Part shown: piece after piece, positions 1 to 8,741 of the stretch
Position numbering within the stretch: the first letter of the stretch is position 1
Layout of the letters: every line of letters begins with the position of its first letter
DNA from: Microbacterium mitrae
GTDB lineage: Bacteria > Actinomycetota > Actinomycetes > Actinomycetales > Microbacteriaceae
Direction of reading: 5' to 3'
NCBI RefSeq assembly: GCF_008017445.1
Contig: NZ_VRSW01000001.1
Location: 868,001 to 932,000, forward strand
DNA: 64,000 nt
Notes under the pieces: generated by a model
Told to the model about the DNA's origin: nothing
The model's input: only the letters and a program-made list of their open reading frames with translations
Databases searched by the model: none
Program-made: the position numbers and the translations under genes

Positions 1-682
1 GCGGCTCGAAATTAACTACTACGCCGCCTGCTGCCTGATGCCAGAGACCGCCGCGGCGGCGTTCCTGCAGCAGGCGAAGAAAGACCGCAACCTCGCCGTC
101 GAAGACTTCCGCGACGCTTTCGGTGTGACGCACGAAGCAGCGGGCCTGCGTTTGACCAACCTCGCAACAACGCATCTCGACATTCAGCTACACTTTTTGC
201 GCGTTGATGGTTCCGGAGCGATCTCTCGCGTTTACGAGAACGACGGCCTGCCGTTGCCCGAAGATGTCACCGGGTCGGTTGAAGGACAGATTGTGTGTCG
301 CAAGTTCTCGGCACGGACCGCGTTTGAGCAAACCAACCGCACCATCGAGCACTACCAGTACACCGATACCCCGGCCGGAACCTTCTGGTGCTCGACACAG
401 ACCGGATCCTCCAAAGATGGAGACTTCTCGATCACGGTCGGCGTGCCGTTCGATGACGCGAAGTATTTCCGCGGCCGCGAGACACAGTCACGCGCCGTGT
501 CAACGTGCCCGGATGAATCCTGCTGCCGACGGGCGAACCCTGATCTCACCACGCGTTGGCAGGGCAAGGCCTGGCCGAGCGCGCGGGTGCACACCCACAT
601 CTTCTCCCCGCTCCCCCGCGGCGCCTTCCCGGGCGTCGACGACAGCGAGGTGTACGAGTTCTTGGATCGGCACAACGGCTAG
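1..682 (+). CDS. RamB-like XRE/short-chain fatty acid regulator, 3' part
   Basis: The open frame enters from the left edge in frame 2, and the residues just before the first internal Met read EINYYAACCLM. This phrase is typical of the DUF2083/IrrE-like (M78) C-terminal half of RamB/ScfR-type regulators, which control acetate, propionate and glyoxylate-cycle genes in actinobacteria. The C-terminal half carries a Cys cluster (CPDESCCRR) also typical of this family. The N-terminal helix-turn-helix and the IrrE-like HExxH region lie outside the window. The stop is 9 bases before the next gene. Family assignment is fairly secure; the specific target genes cannot be read from here. Confidence 0.75.
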   Translation, partial: RLEINYYAACCLMPETAAAAFLQQAKKDRNLAVEDFRDAFGVTHEAAGLRLTNLATTHLDIQLHFLRVDGSGAISRVYENDGLPLPEDVTGSVEGQIVCRKFSARTAFEQTNRTIEHYQYTDTPAGTFWCSTQTGSSKDGDFSITVGVPFDDAKYFRGRETQSRAVSTCPDESCCRRANPDLTTRWQGKAWPSARVHTHIFSPLPRGAFPGVDDSEVYEFLDRHNG

Positions 683-691
683 ATTTCTCCC

Positions 692-2113
692 ATGACCGCG
701 ACTGACAGCGCTCCGCGATCCGCCCCTTCGCGCAGTAGCGCCAGCACGACGATGAGCCGAGCTTCGCCATGGATCGCCCCGCTCGCGGTTGCAGCGTTCG
801 TGACGGCGGCGTATGTCTGGTACTCCTCGTGGCAGTGGAGCCAGATTGCGGTGAAGTCGTGGGATCTCAGCATCTTCACGCAGCTTCTGCAACGCTATTC
901 GCACGGTGAAGCGCCGATCGTTTCGGTGAAGGGCGATGGGTTCAATCTCCTCGGTGATCACTTTCACCCGCTCCTCGCGCTGCTCACACCGATCTTCGCG
1001 CTCTTCCCCTATGCGTTCACTCTGCTGGTCATTCAGGCGCTGTGTTTCGGCGCCGCCGCGGGGATGTTTGTCGCGACCGCCTCCCGGGTGCTGAATTCGC
1101 GCGTCAGCGGGGTGTTACTCGGGCTCGCTTTCGGCCTCAGCTGGGGGCTGCAGTATGCCACCGAAGCACAGTTTCACGAGATCGCGCTCGCGGTTCCGCT
1201 GCTGACGGGTGCGATGGGTGCGATCGTTGAAAAACGGTATCGCGCGGCCGTGTTTTGGGCGGCGCCGCTTGTGTTCGTCAAGGAAGACCTCGGCCTCACG
1301 GTGCTGATGATTGGTCTCGTGATCGCCTATCTCGAGCGCTCTACCCGCGGGCTGTGGCTTGCTCTGTGGGGCCTCGTCTGGTTTGCGCTCGCCATCTTCG
1401 TTGTCCTCCCGTTGCTGAACCCGGACGGTGCGTGGGCCTACGGATCAAACGCCTCTCCCGGCGGTTTCCTCGCCAACCCCGACACGTGGTTCCACGGATC
1501 AAAGACCCACACGGTGCTTCTGTTACTCGCGACCACCGCGGGGCTTCTCGTGCTCTCTCCCCTCACCCTGGTCATGGCACCGACACTCGCCTGGCGTTTT
1601 CTGTCGACCAACCATGGTTATTGGGGCCCCGAATGGCATTACAGCACGGTGCTGATGCCGATCGCCTTCGCTATCGTGCTCGATGGCGCTCGTCGTGCAT
1701 CGGCGAGCGAATGGGCGTGGCTGCGTCAATACTCGAAGCACGCCGTTGCGGTGGCTGTGACGGTTGCCGCCATGCTCCTGCCTCAGCTTCCCTTGGCCGA
1801 CCCCCTGCGCCCCGGCGCGTGGGAAACCCCCGACCGTGCGACCGATGCCGCCGCCATCAGCGCGAGCATTCCCGCCGGCGCTACCGTCGAGACCGACATC
1901 GGCATCATGTCGTACCTCGTTGATGACCACGAGGTGTTCTGGCTCGGCAACACCAACCCCGCGCCGGATTGCCTCGTGATTGACCGCGGCCGTGGCGGCA
2001 CCCCGGACGACTGGGGTGATGTGATCGACGTCGCCGAGCGTCTTCACCCCGACGTCACGTATCAACACGTGCTGACAGCGGGTGAGATGGAACTCGCCTG
2101 CGCCACCGGGTGA
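692..2113 (+). CDS. DUF2079 family polytopic membrane protein
   Basis: This 473-residue protein has about nine to ten hydrophobic segments. An early motif, around the words WDLSIFTQLLQ and GDHFHPLLALLTP, is typical of DUF2079, a GT-C-fold-like membrane family. After the last membrane segment there is an extracytoplasmic tail of about 110 residues with two Cys (PAPDCLVID and MELACATG) that could form a disulfide. The chosen ATG has no strong Shine-Dalgarno; an internal Met about 21 residues in (MSRASPW) is an alternative start. Enzymatic function is unknown for the family; glycosyl transfer is only a fold-based guess. Confidence 0.75.
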   Translation: MTATDSAPRSAPSRSSASTTMSRASPWIAPLAVAAFVTAAYVWYSSWQWSQIAVKSWDLSIFTQLLQRYSHGEAPIVSVKGDGFNLLGDHFHPLLALLTPIFALFPYAFTLLVIQALCFGAAAGMFVATASRVLNSRVSGVLLGLAFGLSWGLQYATEAQFHEIALAVPLLTGAMGAIVEKRYRAAVFWAAPLVFVKEDLGLTVLMIGLVIAYLERSTRGLWLALWGLVWFALAIFVVLPLLNPDGAWAYGSNASPGGFLANPDTWFHGSKTHTVLLLLATTAGLLVLSPLTLVMAPTLAWRFLSTNHGYWGPEWHYSTVLMPIAFAIVLDGARRASASEWAWLRQYSKHAVAVAVTVAAMLLPQLPLADPLRPGAWETPDRATDAAAISASIPAGATVETDIGIMSYLVDDHEVFWLGNTNPAPDCLVIDRGRGGTPDDWGDVIDVAERLHPDVTYQHVLTAGEMELACATG

Positions 2114-2157
2114 CCGGCTGGCGTTGATACACCAGGGACGCGTTCACCGCAGAACCG

Positions 2158-3189
2158 CTAGCTGATGTGCTCGCGATAGCGGGTGAGGGCGGTGGCCGAG
2201 TCGACCTCGTGTGGGGCGTTGGCAACGACGGCGCCGTCGCGCTTCCACGTGGCAATGACTTCCCCGTCGCGCACCAGAATCGGCTCAACGCGACCGTTCT
2301 TGGTCGGCCCGACCGTCACCATGAACCTGGGGTCACACGTGAGCGACCGATCGCGATACGACATGTAGTACTCATCGAACGAGGGCAGTAGGTGCTCGCG
2401 CTGCGGCGTTGCACGGACGACGCCCACCACCGGCGCACGGAGGCTCTGCCGCCCCTCGTCATCGAGATCCACATCGTCGGCGATCGCAGCGGCCGCCGCG
2501 CGCGCCTGCATAAGCGTGAGCCCACTCCACCAAGCGAAGTCTTCCGGTGTGGCGGGGGCGTGGCCACGCAAGTAGCGGCGATACAGTTCGGCATCGCGAT
2601 CGCTCGGAACCGGTGCTTGCGCCGGCAGGTCATCGTTCAGGCGCAGAAGTTGTTGGGTCGCACTGCCGGTCTCGTGCGCGATGGGGGGCCCCCAATGCAC
2701 AACGCCGCGCAGAGCGATTGCGACGATCAGGTGGGTGCCGCGGTTGCCTGCCGGGTCAAGCCCCGACAACTGCATGGCGTCAAAGACTTCGCCACGACTC
2801 AGCGGCCCCGATGCGAGCGCTGTGCGCACGATCCGCTCTGCTCGCGAATAGTCGTCGAGCTCCAGTGAGAGCGCGTCGCGGTGCGGCGCTGTCGTACGCG
2901 CAACAACGCGGTCGCGCGCGACCGTCAGGGCGAACTCCACATCGTCTGCGGCCAGCACATGCAAGGTTCCGCGAAAGGGCCACGTACGCACCAGCTCACC
3001 GCGGTCAAAAGCCGCATCAACATCGCGCGCTGTCGGGGCGCCTGATGTGCGAACCGACAGCGCGAACTTTCCGCCCCACAGCTCTTGCGACTGAATCGCC
3101 ATCATGTGCCGCGCCGTATCAACGAGTGACGCACCGCGCGCGTCACCCAGCAGGTGGGAGTCGAGCCGGCGCCGCAACACATCCGTCAT
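2158..3189 (-). CDS. AlkZ/YcaQ-like winged-helix DNA glycosylase family protein
   Basis: The protein has 343 residues, the usual length for the HTH_42 (PF06224) family. The Gln33-Ser34-Gln35 triplet in AIQSQE matches the catalytic QxQ/QxD motif of AlkZ-type glycosylases that remove bulky or cross-linked alkylated bases. The stretch WPFRGTLHVL at about residues 70-79 is another family hallmark (RGTLH). The C-terminal part (FDEYYMSYRDR) matches the usual DEY(F/L)..Y.DR signature. It stands alone between convergent neighbours, with no biosynthetic cluster nearby, so self-protection from a natural product is not indicated here. Glycosylase activity is inferred from family; some members have none shown. 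Confidence 0.75.
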   Translation of the reverse strand: MTDVLRRRLDSHLLGDARGASLVDTARHMMAIQSQELWGGKFALSVRTSGAPTARDVDAAFDRGELVRTWPFRGTLHVLAADDVEFALTVARDRVVARTTAPHRDALSLELDDYSRAERIVRTALASGPLSRGEVFDAMQLSGLDPAGNRGTHLIVAIALRGVVHWGPPIAHETGSATQQLLRLNDDLPAQAPVPSDRDAELYRRYLRGHAPATPEDFAWWSGLTLMQARAAAAAIADDVDLDDEGRQSLRAPVVGVVRATPQREHLLPSFDEYYMSYRDRSLTCDPRFMVTVGPTKNGRVEPILVRDGEVIATWKRDGAVVANAPHEVDSATALTRYREHIS

Positions 3190-3271
3190 GACGCCACCCT
3201 AGGCGCCGGCGCCGACACTCGGCAATGGTTCCGCCAGCCGCGCCGTTTTCGCGTTGCCGCTGTCAACGCAT

Positions 3272-3303
3272 GAAGCCCCTGATCTCAACAGATCAGGGGC
3301 TTC
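3272..3303 (-). terminator. Rho-independent-type hairpin after gap
   Basis: Perfect 14-bp inverted repeat (3272-3285 with 3290-3303) around a CAAC loop, 10 bases downstream of the GAPDH stop on the minus strand. Little T-tract is visible, as is common in high-GC actinobacteria. Confidence 0.75.
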
Positions 3304-3313
3304 ACACACGGGC

Positions 3314-4762
3314 TTAGCCCTCGAGTCGTACGTCGCGACGGTGCGGCAGCACCACCGGGTGTGTGCCCGCCATGCGCTCGAGCACGCGGATCACCTGACG
3401 CGAGTAGCCGTATTCGTTGTCGTACCAGACGTAAAGAATCATGGTCTTGTCATTCGCGATGGTCGCAAGGCCGTCGACGATGCCGGCGCGGTGCGACCCT
3501 ACGAAGTCGGTGGAGACGATCTCGGCCGACTCAACGTAGTCGATCTGCTGGCGCAGCTTCGAGTGCAGCGAAACGCGGCGCAAGTAGTCGTTTGCCTGGT
3601 CGCGGTCGGCCGGGCGCTCCAGGGTGAGATGCAGCACGGCGAGCGAAACGTCCGGGGTGGGCACGCGAATAGCGGAACCCGTCAGCTTGCCTTCCAGCTG
3701 GGGCAGCGCCTTCGACACGGCCTTCGCTGCACCGGTCTCGGTGATGACCATGTTGAGCACAGCCGAGCGACCGCGACGGTCGCCCTTGTGGAAGTTGTCG
3801 ATCAGGTTCTGGTCGTTCGTGAACGAGTGCACCGTCTCGACATGCCCCTGCACGATGCCGTAGGCCTCGTCAATGGCTGCCAGCACCGGGGTGATGGCGT
3901 TCGTCGTGCAGGACGCGGCGGACACAATGCTGTCGTCCTCGGTGATGGAGGAGTCATTGATGCCGTGCACGATGTTCTTGATCGCGCCCTTACCGGGCGC
4001 GGTCAGCAAGACGCGCGAAACACCGGTCGACTGGAGGTGCTGGCTGAGGCCCTCTTCATCACGCCAGCGACCCGTGTTGTCCACGACGATGGCGTTGTCG
4101 ATGCCGAACGCGGTGTAGTCAATGCTGGCGGGGTCATTAGCATAGATGACCTGCACACGTACGCCGTTGGCGATGATCTGGTTCTTCTCTTCGTCGACGG
4201 TGACGGAACCTTCGAACGGCCCGTGCACCGAGTCGCGAGCAAGCAGCGATGCGCGCTTCGCGATGTCGTTGTCGGCGCCCTTGCGCACGACAATGGCGCG
4301 CAACCGCAGGCCCGTTCCACCGCCCGCGTGGGAGATCAGGATGCGCGCAAGCAGACGACCGATGCGGCCGAAACCGTAGAGCACGACGTCGCGCTCGGGC
4401 GCGGGCTCGGAACCGTTGAGCACCTCGGCCAGCTGCTCGCGCAGGTAGCCTTCCAGCTCGGCGTCAGCGGGACGCTCGCTGACCAACCGAGCGACGTCGA
4501 TCGATGCGGTGTGCGGCGAAAGCTCGCGGATTTTCTCCAGCACGGCAAGGGTCTCGTCAAGCGCCAGGTCGCTGTGGCCGAGCTGGCTCGCCTTCTCGTG
4601 TGCTTCGATGATGCCCGTCGTTGACAGTCCCATCAGTCGCTGACCGTGAATGGAGGTGACCACGCCGCGATCACGGTGCAGGGCACCGATATGCGGGATC
4701 ATCCGCTCGGCCAGCTCTTCGTTGCTGTTCCAAGACATCTGGTGGGCGTCGAAATCGTTCAT
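3314..4762 (-). CDS. gapB: Glyceraldehyde-3-phosphate dehydrogenase, long GapB-type
   Basis: This is an NAD(P)-dependent GAPDH of glycolysis/gluconeogenesis. It is about 482 residues long, well above the usual 335, because of an N-terminal extension of about 125 residues before the Rossmann start (LYGFGRIGRLLARIL). The same architecture is seen in corynebacterial GapB. The active-site motif SCTTN is present with Cys285, and the C-terminal YDNEYGYS motif is intact. I chose the ATG at 4762 because AAGGA lies just upstream; an ATG 60 bases further out lacks this. In Corynebacterium the long form works mainly in the gluconeogenic direction with NADP; carrying that over here is inference. No other glycolytic gene is adjacent. 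Confidence 0.85.
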   Translation of the reverse strand: MNDFDAHQMSWNSNEELAERMIPHIGALHRDRGVVTSIHGQRLMGLSTTGIIEAHEKASQLGHSDLALDETLAVLEKIRELSPHTASIDVARLVSERPADAELEGYLREQLAEVLNGSEPAPERDVVLYGFGRIGRLLARILISHAGGGTGLRLRAIVVRKGADNDIAKRASLLARDSVHGPFEGSVTVDEEKNQIIANGVRVQVIYANDPASIDYTAFGIDNAIVVDNTGRWRDEEGLSQHLQSTGVSRVLLTAPGKGAIKNIVHGINDSSITEDDSIVSAASCTTNAITPVLAAIDEAYGIVQGHVETVHSFTNDQNLIDNFHKGDRRGRSAVLNMVITETGAAKAVSKALPQLEGKLTGSAIRVPTPDVSLAVLHLTLERPADRDQANDYLRRVSLHSKLRQQIDYVESAEIVSTDFVGSHRAGIVDGLATIANDKTMILYVWYDNEYGYSRQVIRVLERMAGTHPVVLPHRRDVRLEG

Positions 4763-4940
4763 GCGCGTCCTTGCAGTACAACCGGTTCGCGGTCGGGAGT
4801 GGGCAGGCACCAAGATATGCACCCGCCCTACCAGCGTAATTTCGCGGCCAGACGTTTTCAGCCAGAATCAGGAACCGAGGTTTATCTCTTTTGATACCCC
4901 GTAAAGAACCGCAATTCTTTCCCCGCACTCGCCACACTCC

Positions 4941-5011
4941 CCGCCGCCCCGCCGTTCCGGCACCGCCGTTCCGCCGTTCCGCCGCCCCGCCGTTCCGGCA
5001 CCGCCGTTCCG
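4941..5011. repeat. Direct 33-bp duplication in GC-rich spacer
   Basis: Positions 4941-4973 and 4979-5011 are identical 33-mers built from CCGTTCCG and CCGCC words. They sit in the 537-base gap between the gap start (4762, minus strand) and the lipoprotein start (5300, plus strand). The rest of the gap shows an AT-richer stretch at 4850-4920, a likely promoter zone for gap, and no convincing gene. Small frames across the repeat are simple-sequence shadows. Confidence 0.7.
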
Positions 5012-5299
5012 TCACCGCTCGATAGCCGACAACCGTTATGCACGACCCAAATCGGTGTGCACGGAAAATATGCCCCACCCATCACTTCAGTCACACCAGT
5101 CACACGATTGCGTGCGGAACGGTTGTGGCGAGGGGCGTCGATCTGTGCCATGAGAGGTTTCTCACCGGTCGCCGCTCCCGCGAAATTACGCGGTTGGCGG
5201 GGCTTCCGTGGCCGCACTGTAACCAAACATGCAGTCAGTGTTCAGAATTCTTGGCCAGGGTGGAGGTGTTCATTTCGTGAATTCCTGAGGGGGAAACAC

Positions 5300-5971
5300 A
5301 TGGCAATCAACAAGCCTGCCGCCGCGTCCATCGCGGCACTCGCACTCGTTCTCGGCCTCGCCGGTTGCAGCTCTACCGCGACCGAGACCGAAAAGACCGA
5401 GAAGCCCGTCGAAAGTTCGACCTCCGAGACGCAGAAGCCCGAAAAGACCACCGAACCCGAAGAGTCTGAAGACGCGGGCGAGGCTGAGTCTGGCGATGTC
5501 GCAACGCCCGGAACCACGGTTGCTGTTGGCGAAGAGGCTGTCGTTCCGTGGGGCGAAGCTGAGGGTGCAACGCAGCCCGTAAGCATTACGGTGAAGAGCA
5601 TCACCGCCGGAACGATCGACGATTTCGCCGTCGTTGGCGCTGATTTCCAGGCAAAGCTCGAGGGCTACACGCCGTACTACATCACGGTAGAGGCCAAGAA
5701 GGTTGACCTGGCTGGCGCACCGCTGGCCTACCAGTCGCTCTACGGCGACATGGGCGGCATCGACGCCGACGGCCGTTCGATGTCACCCGTTTCGATCATC
5801 GGTGACTTCGAGCCGTGCAACACCGCATCGCTGGACGCCACCTTTGACGAGGGCACGCCGCAGACGTTCTGCTACATCGTGGCTGGCCCCGACACCGGCG
5901 ACATCGGCGGCGCAACGTTTGAGCCGTACGACAGCGACTTCAAGGACGAGCCGGTCGTCTGGACCAAGTAA
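5300..5971 (+). CDS. Secreted lipoprotein, DUF4352-like fold
   Basis: The 223-residue product starts at the ATG preceded by GAGGGGGAA; frames that extend further upstream have no ribosome site. The N-terminus is a lipoprotein signal with lipobox LAGC (Cys23). A linker of about 50 residues rich in Glu, Thr and Lys follows. A C-terminal domain of about 150 residues then begins at PGTTVAVGEEAVVPW, resembling the immunoglobulin-like DUF4352 domain common in Gram-positive lipoproteins. Two Cys (EPCNTAS and TFCYIVA) could form a disulfide. It is monocistronic, with its own terminator. Function is unknown; a surface or cell-wall role is the only safe inference. Confidence 0.7.
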   Translation: MAINKPAAASIAALALVLGLAGCSSTATETEKTEKPVESSTSETQKPEKTTEPEESEDAGEAESGDVATPGTTVAVGEEAVVPWGEAEGATQPVSITVKSITAGTIDDFAVVGADFQAKLEGYTPYYITVEAKKVDLAGAPLAYQSLYGDMGGIDADGRSMSPVSIIGDFEPCNTASLDATFDEGTPQTFCYIVAGPDTGDIGGATFEPYDSDFKDEPVVWTK

Positions 5972-5983
5972 CACCACTTTTCT

Positions 5984-6014
5984 CGAAGGGCGCGGATTGA
6001 TTCCGCGCCCTTCG
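5984..6014 (+). terminator. Terminator of lipoprotein gene
   Basis: 13-bp perfect stem (5984-5996 with 6002-6014), loop TTGAT, 12 bases after the stop codon. Confidence 0.75.
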
Positions 6015-6217
6015 GCATAGCTGGGCGCTTTCCTCATAGCCGCGCTGGTTCCAACGGCGGGCTCGTGCCGACGGCAGGGTCGTCCTCTATAGTGAAAGGG
6101 TCCGGGCTCTGAGCCCCGGTGCTCGAAAAAAGGGCACTCAGCCGACGCCACCGCAGACGCTCGCGCGAGACACATACGGATCAGTTCACCTTTTTCCGTC
6201 TCTGTCTCAGGAGCAGT

Positions 6218-7894
6218 ATGTCTACCGTTTCTGCGCACGTTGCGCACGCTTTAGCCGCCCACACTGACCACATCTTCGGCGTTATGGGCAATGGCAATGC
6301 CTATTTCTTGGATGCCCTGGAGCGCTCCGGCTCCGTCACCTTCACCGCCGTTCGTCACGAGATGGGCGGCGTGGTTGCCGCCGACGCTTACTATCGCGCC
6401 GGAGGCGGGCTGGCCGTTGCCACCGCAACCTACGGCGCCGGCTTCACCAACACGTTGACCGGTCTCGCTGAGGCCGCACAGGCGCGTATCCCCCTCGTTC
6501 TCGTTGTCGGCGATGAGCCCACCAGCGGACCCCGGCCGTGGGATGTCGATCAGATCGCGCTAGCCGCGGCGGTTGGTGCTCGCACCTACACCGTCGGCCG
6601 CACCGATGCTGCCGCGACCACGATCATTGCCATCGAACACGCCCTCAACTTTCGGGTTCCCGTCGTGCTGGCACTCCCCTACGACGTTTCCGCGACTGAG
6701 GCTGGCGAGGTTCCGCCGCTTCCCGAGCTGCGCACGCCCGCGGCAATCACCGTGCAGGGCGAAGTCATGCACGCACACATCAACGATGCCGCCGCCGCCC
6801 TCACCGCCGCGAAGAAGCCCTACCTGCTCGCCGGCGTTGGCGCCTGGCTTGCGGATGCTGGCGATGCGTTGGGTGAGCTGGCTGCAGCGACTGGCGCCCT
6901 GACCTCATCGACCGCGCTGGGTCGCGGCATTTTTCCTGAGCAGCAGTACGACCTCGGTGTCACCGGCGGGTTCGGCGCTGAGGGCGCTATGGACCTGATC
7001 CGCGAAGCCGATGTCGCCGTTGTCTTCGGCGCCGGGCTCAATCAGTTCACGATGCGCTTCGGCGAGCTCTTCGCCCCCGGGACCACGGTGATCCAGGTCG
7101 ACACGGCCCCGGCAGCCACCCACCCGCACGTTGGTTCATTCATCCGCGGCGACGCAGCCATTGTCGCCCGCGCCATCACCGCGCAACTCGGAGAACGCAC
7201 CGGTGAGCCATGGCGCGAGCAAGTTGACATTGCCGCCGCGCTGGAACGCGAGCCTGGTGACGCGCAGGCTGTCGACGGCCGCCTGGACCCGCGCTCGCTC
7301 GCGATTCGTCTGGCCGAGTTGCTGCCCGAAGACCGAGTTGTCGTGACCGACGGCGGTCACTTCCTGGGCTGGGGCAACATGTACTGGCCCGTCGCCTCTC
7401 CTGATCGCCACATGATGATCGGAACGGCATATCAGTCCATCGGAATGGGCTTCCCCAGTGTGGTCGGCGCCACCCGCGCCAAGCCCGACGCCACGATCGT
7501 CCTCAACTCCGGCGATGGCGGCGGCCTGATGGCACTCGCCGACCTGGAGTCGGCGGTGCGTGCCGCGGCTGGCAACGGCATCGCTGTGGTGTGGAACGAC
7601 GCGGCCTATGGCGCCGAGGTCAACCTCTATGGCCTCAAGGGTCTCGCCACCGGGCCGATGCTCATCCCCGAAGTGAACTTCGCTGGCCTGGCTGAAGCTG
7701 TCGGCGCCGAGGGCATCGTTGTTCGCAAGCTCAGCGACCTGGACCAGCTGGCCGAGTGGGCGGCGATCGATCCGAGTGAACGCAAGTTCTTGATGCTCGA
7801 CTGCCGAATCTCCGGAACGATCATCGCGCCGTATCAGGAGGAGATCATTCGGGTGAACACCTCTCCAACCATCGTGTCGGAGAACACCCGCTAG
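6218..7894 (+). CDS. Thiamine diphosphate-dependent enzyme, acetolactate synthase-like
   Basis: The protein has 558 residues and the three-domain ThDP layout: PYR domain, central Rossmann domain, PP domain. The catalytic Glu of the PYR domain is in AVRHEMGG. The PP domain carries the metal/ThDP motif starting GDGGG and ending near WNDAAYG. Start chosen at the ATG after CAGGAG. A TATAGT -10-like box lies at 6088-6093, giving a 5' leader of over 100 bases. It lacks an adjacent small subunit, so it is unlikely to be the anabolic IlvB. A 2-oxo acid decarboxylase or carboligase is possible; substrate not assignable. It is close to the aromatic island but separated by two unrelated genes. Confidence 0.75.
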   Translation: MSTVSAHVAHALAAHTDHIFGVMGNGNAYFLDALERSGSVTFTAVRHEMGGVVAADAYYRAGGGLAVATATYGAGFTNTLTGLAEAAQARIPLVLVVGDEPTSGPRPWDVDQIALAAAVGARTYTVGRTDAAATTIIAIEHALNFRVPVVLALPYDVSATEAGEVPPLPELRTPAAITVQGEVMHAHINDAAAALTAAKKPYLLAGVGAWLADAGDALGELAAATGALTSSTALGRGIFPEQQYDLGVTGGFGAEGAMDLIREADVAVVFGAGLNQFTMRFGELFAPGTTVIQVDTAPAATHPHVGSFIRGDAAIVARAITAQLGERTGEPWREQVDIAAALEREPGDAQAVDGRLDPRSLAIRLAELLPEDRVVVTDGGHFLGWGNMYWPVASPDRHMMIGTAYQSIGMGFPSVVGATRAKPDATIVLNSGDGGGLMALADLESAVRAAAGNGIAVVWNDAAYGAEVNLYGLKGLATGPMLIPEVNFAGLAEAVGAEGIVVRKLSDLDQLAEWAAIDPSERKFLMLDCRISGTIIAPYQEEIIRVNTSPTIVSENTR

Positions 7895-7958
7895 TCACGA
7901 CGGGGGTTCTTGACGCGACCCCCTCCCCCTGCCATGGTGGCCTCACAGGAGGTCGCTC

Positions 7959-8147
7959 ATGCAAGAGTACGAGTTTGAACGCATTCCGGTGGCGCGCACT
8001 CGCGCCGGGCTCCGTTATGACGTCGATTACCAAGAGGCAATTCGCGTGCGCGCGAAAGCCGGATGGTTGTTCGTGCAGGCGATCACTTTTGAGTCTGTGC
8101 CGCATCCCTATCTCGATCTGGTGTTCACGCGAAAGGTAGCCCCATGA
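7959..8147 (+). CDS. Small DUF4177-like protein
   Basis: This 62-residue protein starts after an excellent AGGAGG site. It has the shape of DUF4177: an N-terminal EYEFERIPV strand and a later GW word (RAKAGWLFVQAI) in place of the usual GWE. Its stop overlaps the next start (ATGA), so the two genes are translationally coupled. Function is unknown. Confidence 0.6.
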   Translation: MQEYEFERIPVARTRAGLRYDVDYQEAIRVRAKAGWLFVQAITFESVPHPYLDLVFTRKVAP

Positions 8148-8677
8148 ACCATCCACTGCGCCTCCTACAGGCGTTCACTGTTTTCTGTGCTGGCCTCTAC
8201 GGACTGTTCGTCTTCATGGGGAACATCATGGACTACGACTCGAACTATCAGTTCGTCAAGCACGTCCTGTCGATGGATACGACGTTTGAGGGCAATGCCC
8301 TGATGTGGCGCGCCATCACCGAACCGTGGGTCTGGACGGTTGGGTACATCGGCATTATTGTCGCGGAGGCAACGTTCGCTGCGCTCGGCCTCGTCGGTGG
8401 CGTCATGTTGCTGCGTCACCGGAACGCCGACCACGCCACGTACGATCGGGCGCGCACGTGGGGCTACGCTGCGTACGCGGTGGGGCTTGCCATCTGGTTC
8501 ATCGGATTCATCGTGATCGGCTCTGAGTGGTTTGCCATGTGGCAGTCCAGCACGTGGAACGGCAAAGACACCGCCATGCCGCTGGCAATCCTGTGGGCCG
8601 TTTTTGCCGCCTTGCTGGCGATGAACTCCCCCGTCACCCCGTCCACGCCGACACGTCAGACCACCCCGGAGCAGTAA
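8144..8677 (+). CDS. DUF2165 family small membrane protein
   Basis: 177 residues with four predicted membrane helices. The segment FMGNIMDYDSNYQFVKHVLSMD followed by W.......TEPWVWTVGY matches DUF2165, a family of small integral membrane proteins of unknown role. It overlaps the upstream DUF4177-like gene by four bases and ends in a shared bidirectional terminator, so the pair is a two-gene operon. The C-terminal tail is a short Thr/Pro-rich cytosolic stretch. Confidence 0.8.
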   Translation: MNHPLRLLQAFTVFCAGLYGLFVFMGNIMDYDSNYQFVKHVLSMDTTFEGNALMWRAITEPWVWTVGYIGIIVAEATFAALGLVGGVMLLRHRNADHATYDRARTWGYAAYAVGLAIWFIGFIVIGSEWFAMWQSSTWNGKDTAMPLAILWAVFAALLAMNSPVTPSTPTRQTTPEQ

Positions 8678-8684
8678 CGTCGGG

Positions 8685-8738
8685 TCTCAACGAAAGAGGG
8701 GCCCGGCGCTCATGCGCCGGGCCCCTCTTTCGTTGAGA
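8685..8738. terminator. Bidirectional terminator, 25-bp perfect stem
   Basis: Positions 8685-8709 pair perfectly with 8714-8738 around a TCAT loop, between the convergent DUF2165 and MHS transporter genes. The A-rich and T-rich flanks (GAAAGA and TCTTTC) are part of the stem, so it can serve both strands. Confidence 0.85.
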
Positions 8739-8741
8739 GAC

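Noticed and set aside
3254-4624. A 456-codon plus-strand frame opposite GAPDH
   Set aside because: Antisense shadow of a well-defined enzyme gene, beginning inside the terminator hairpin.
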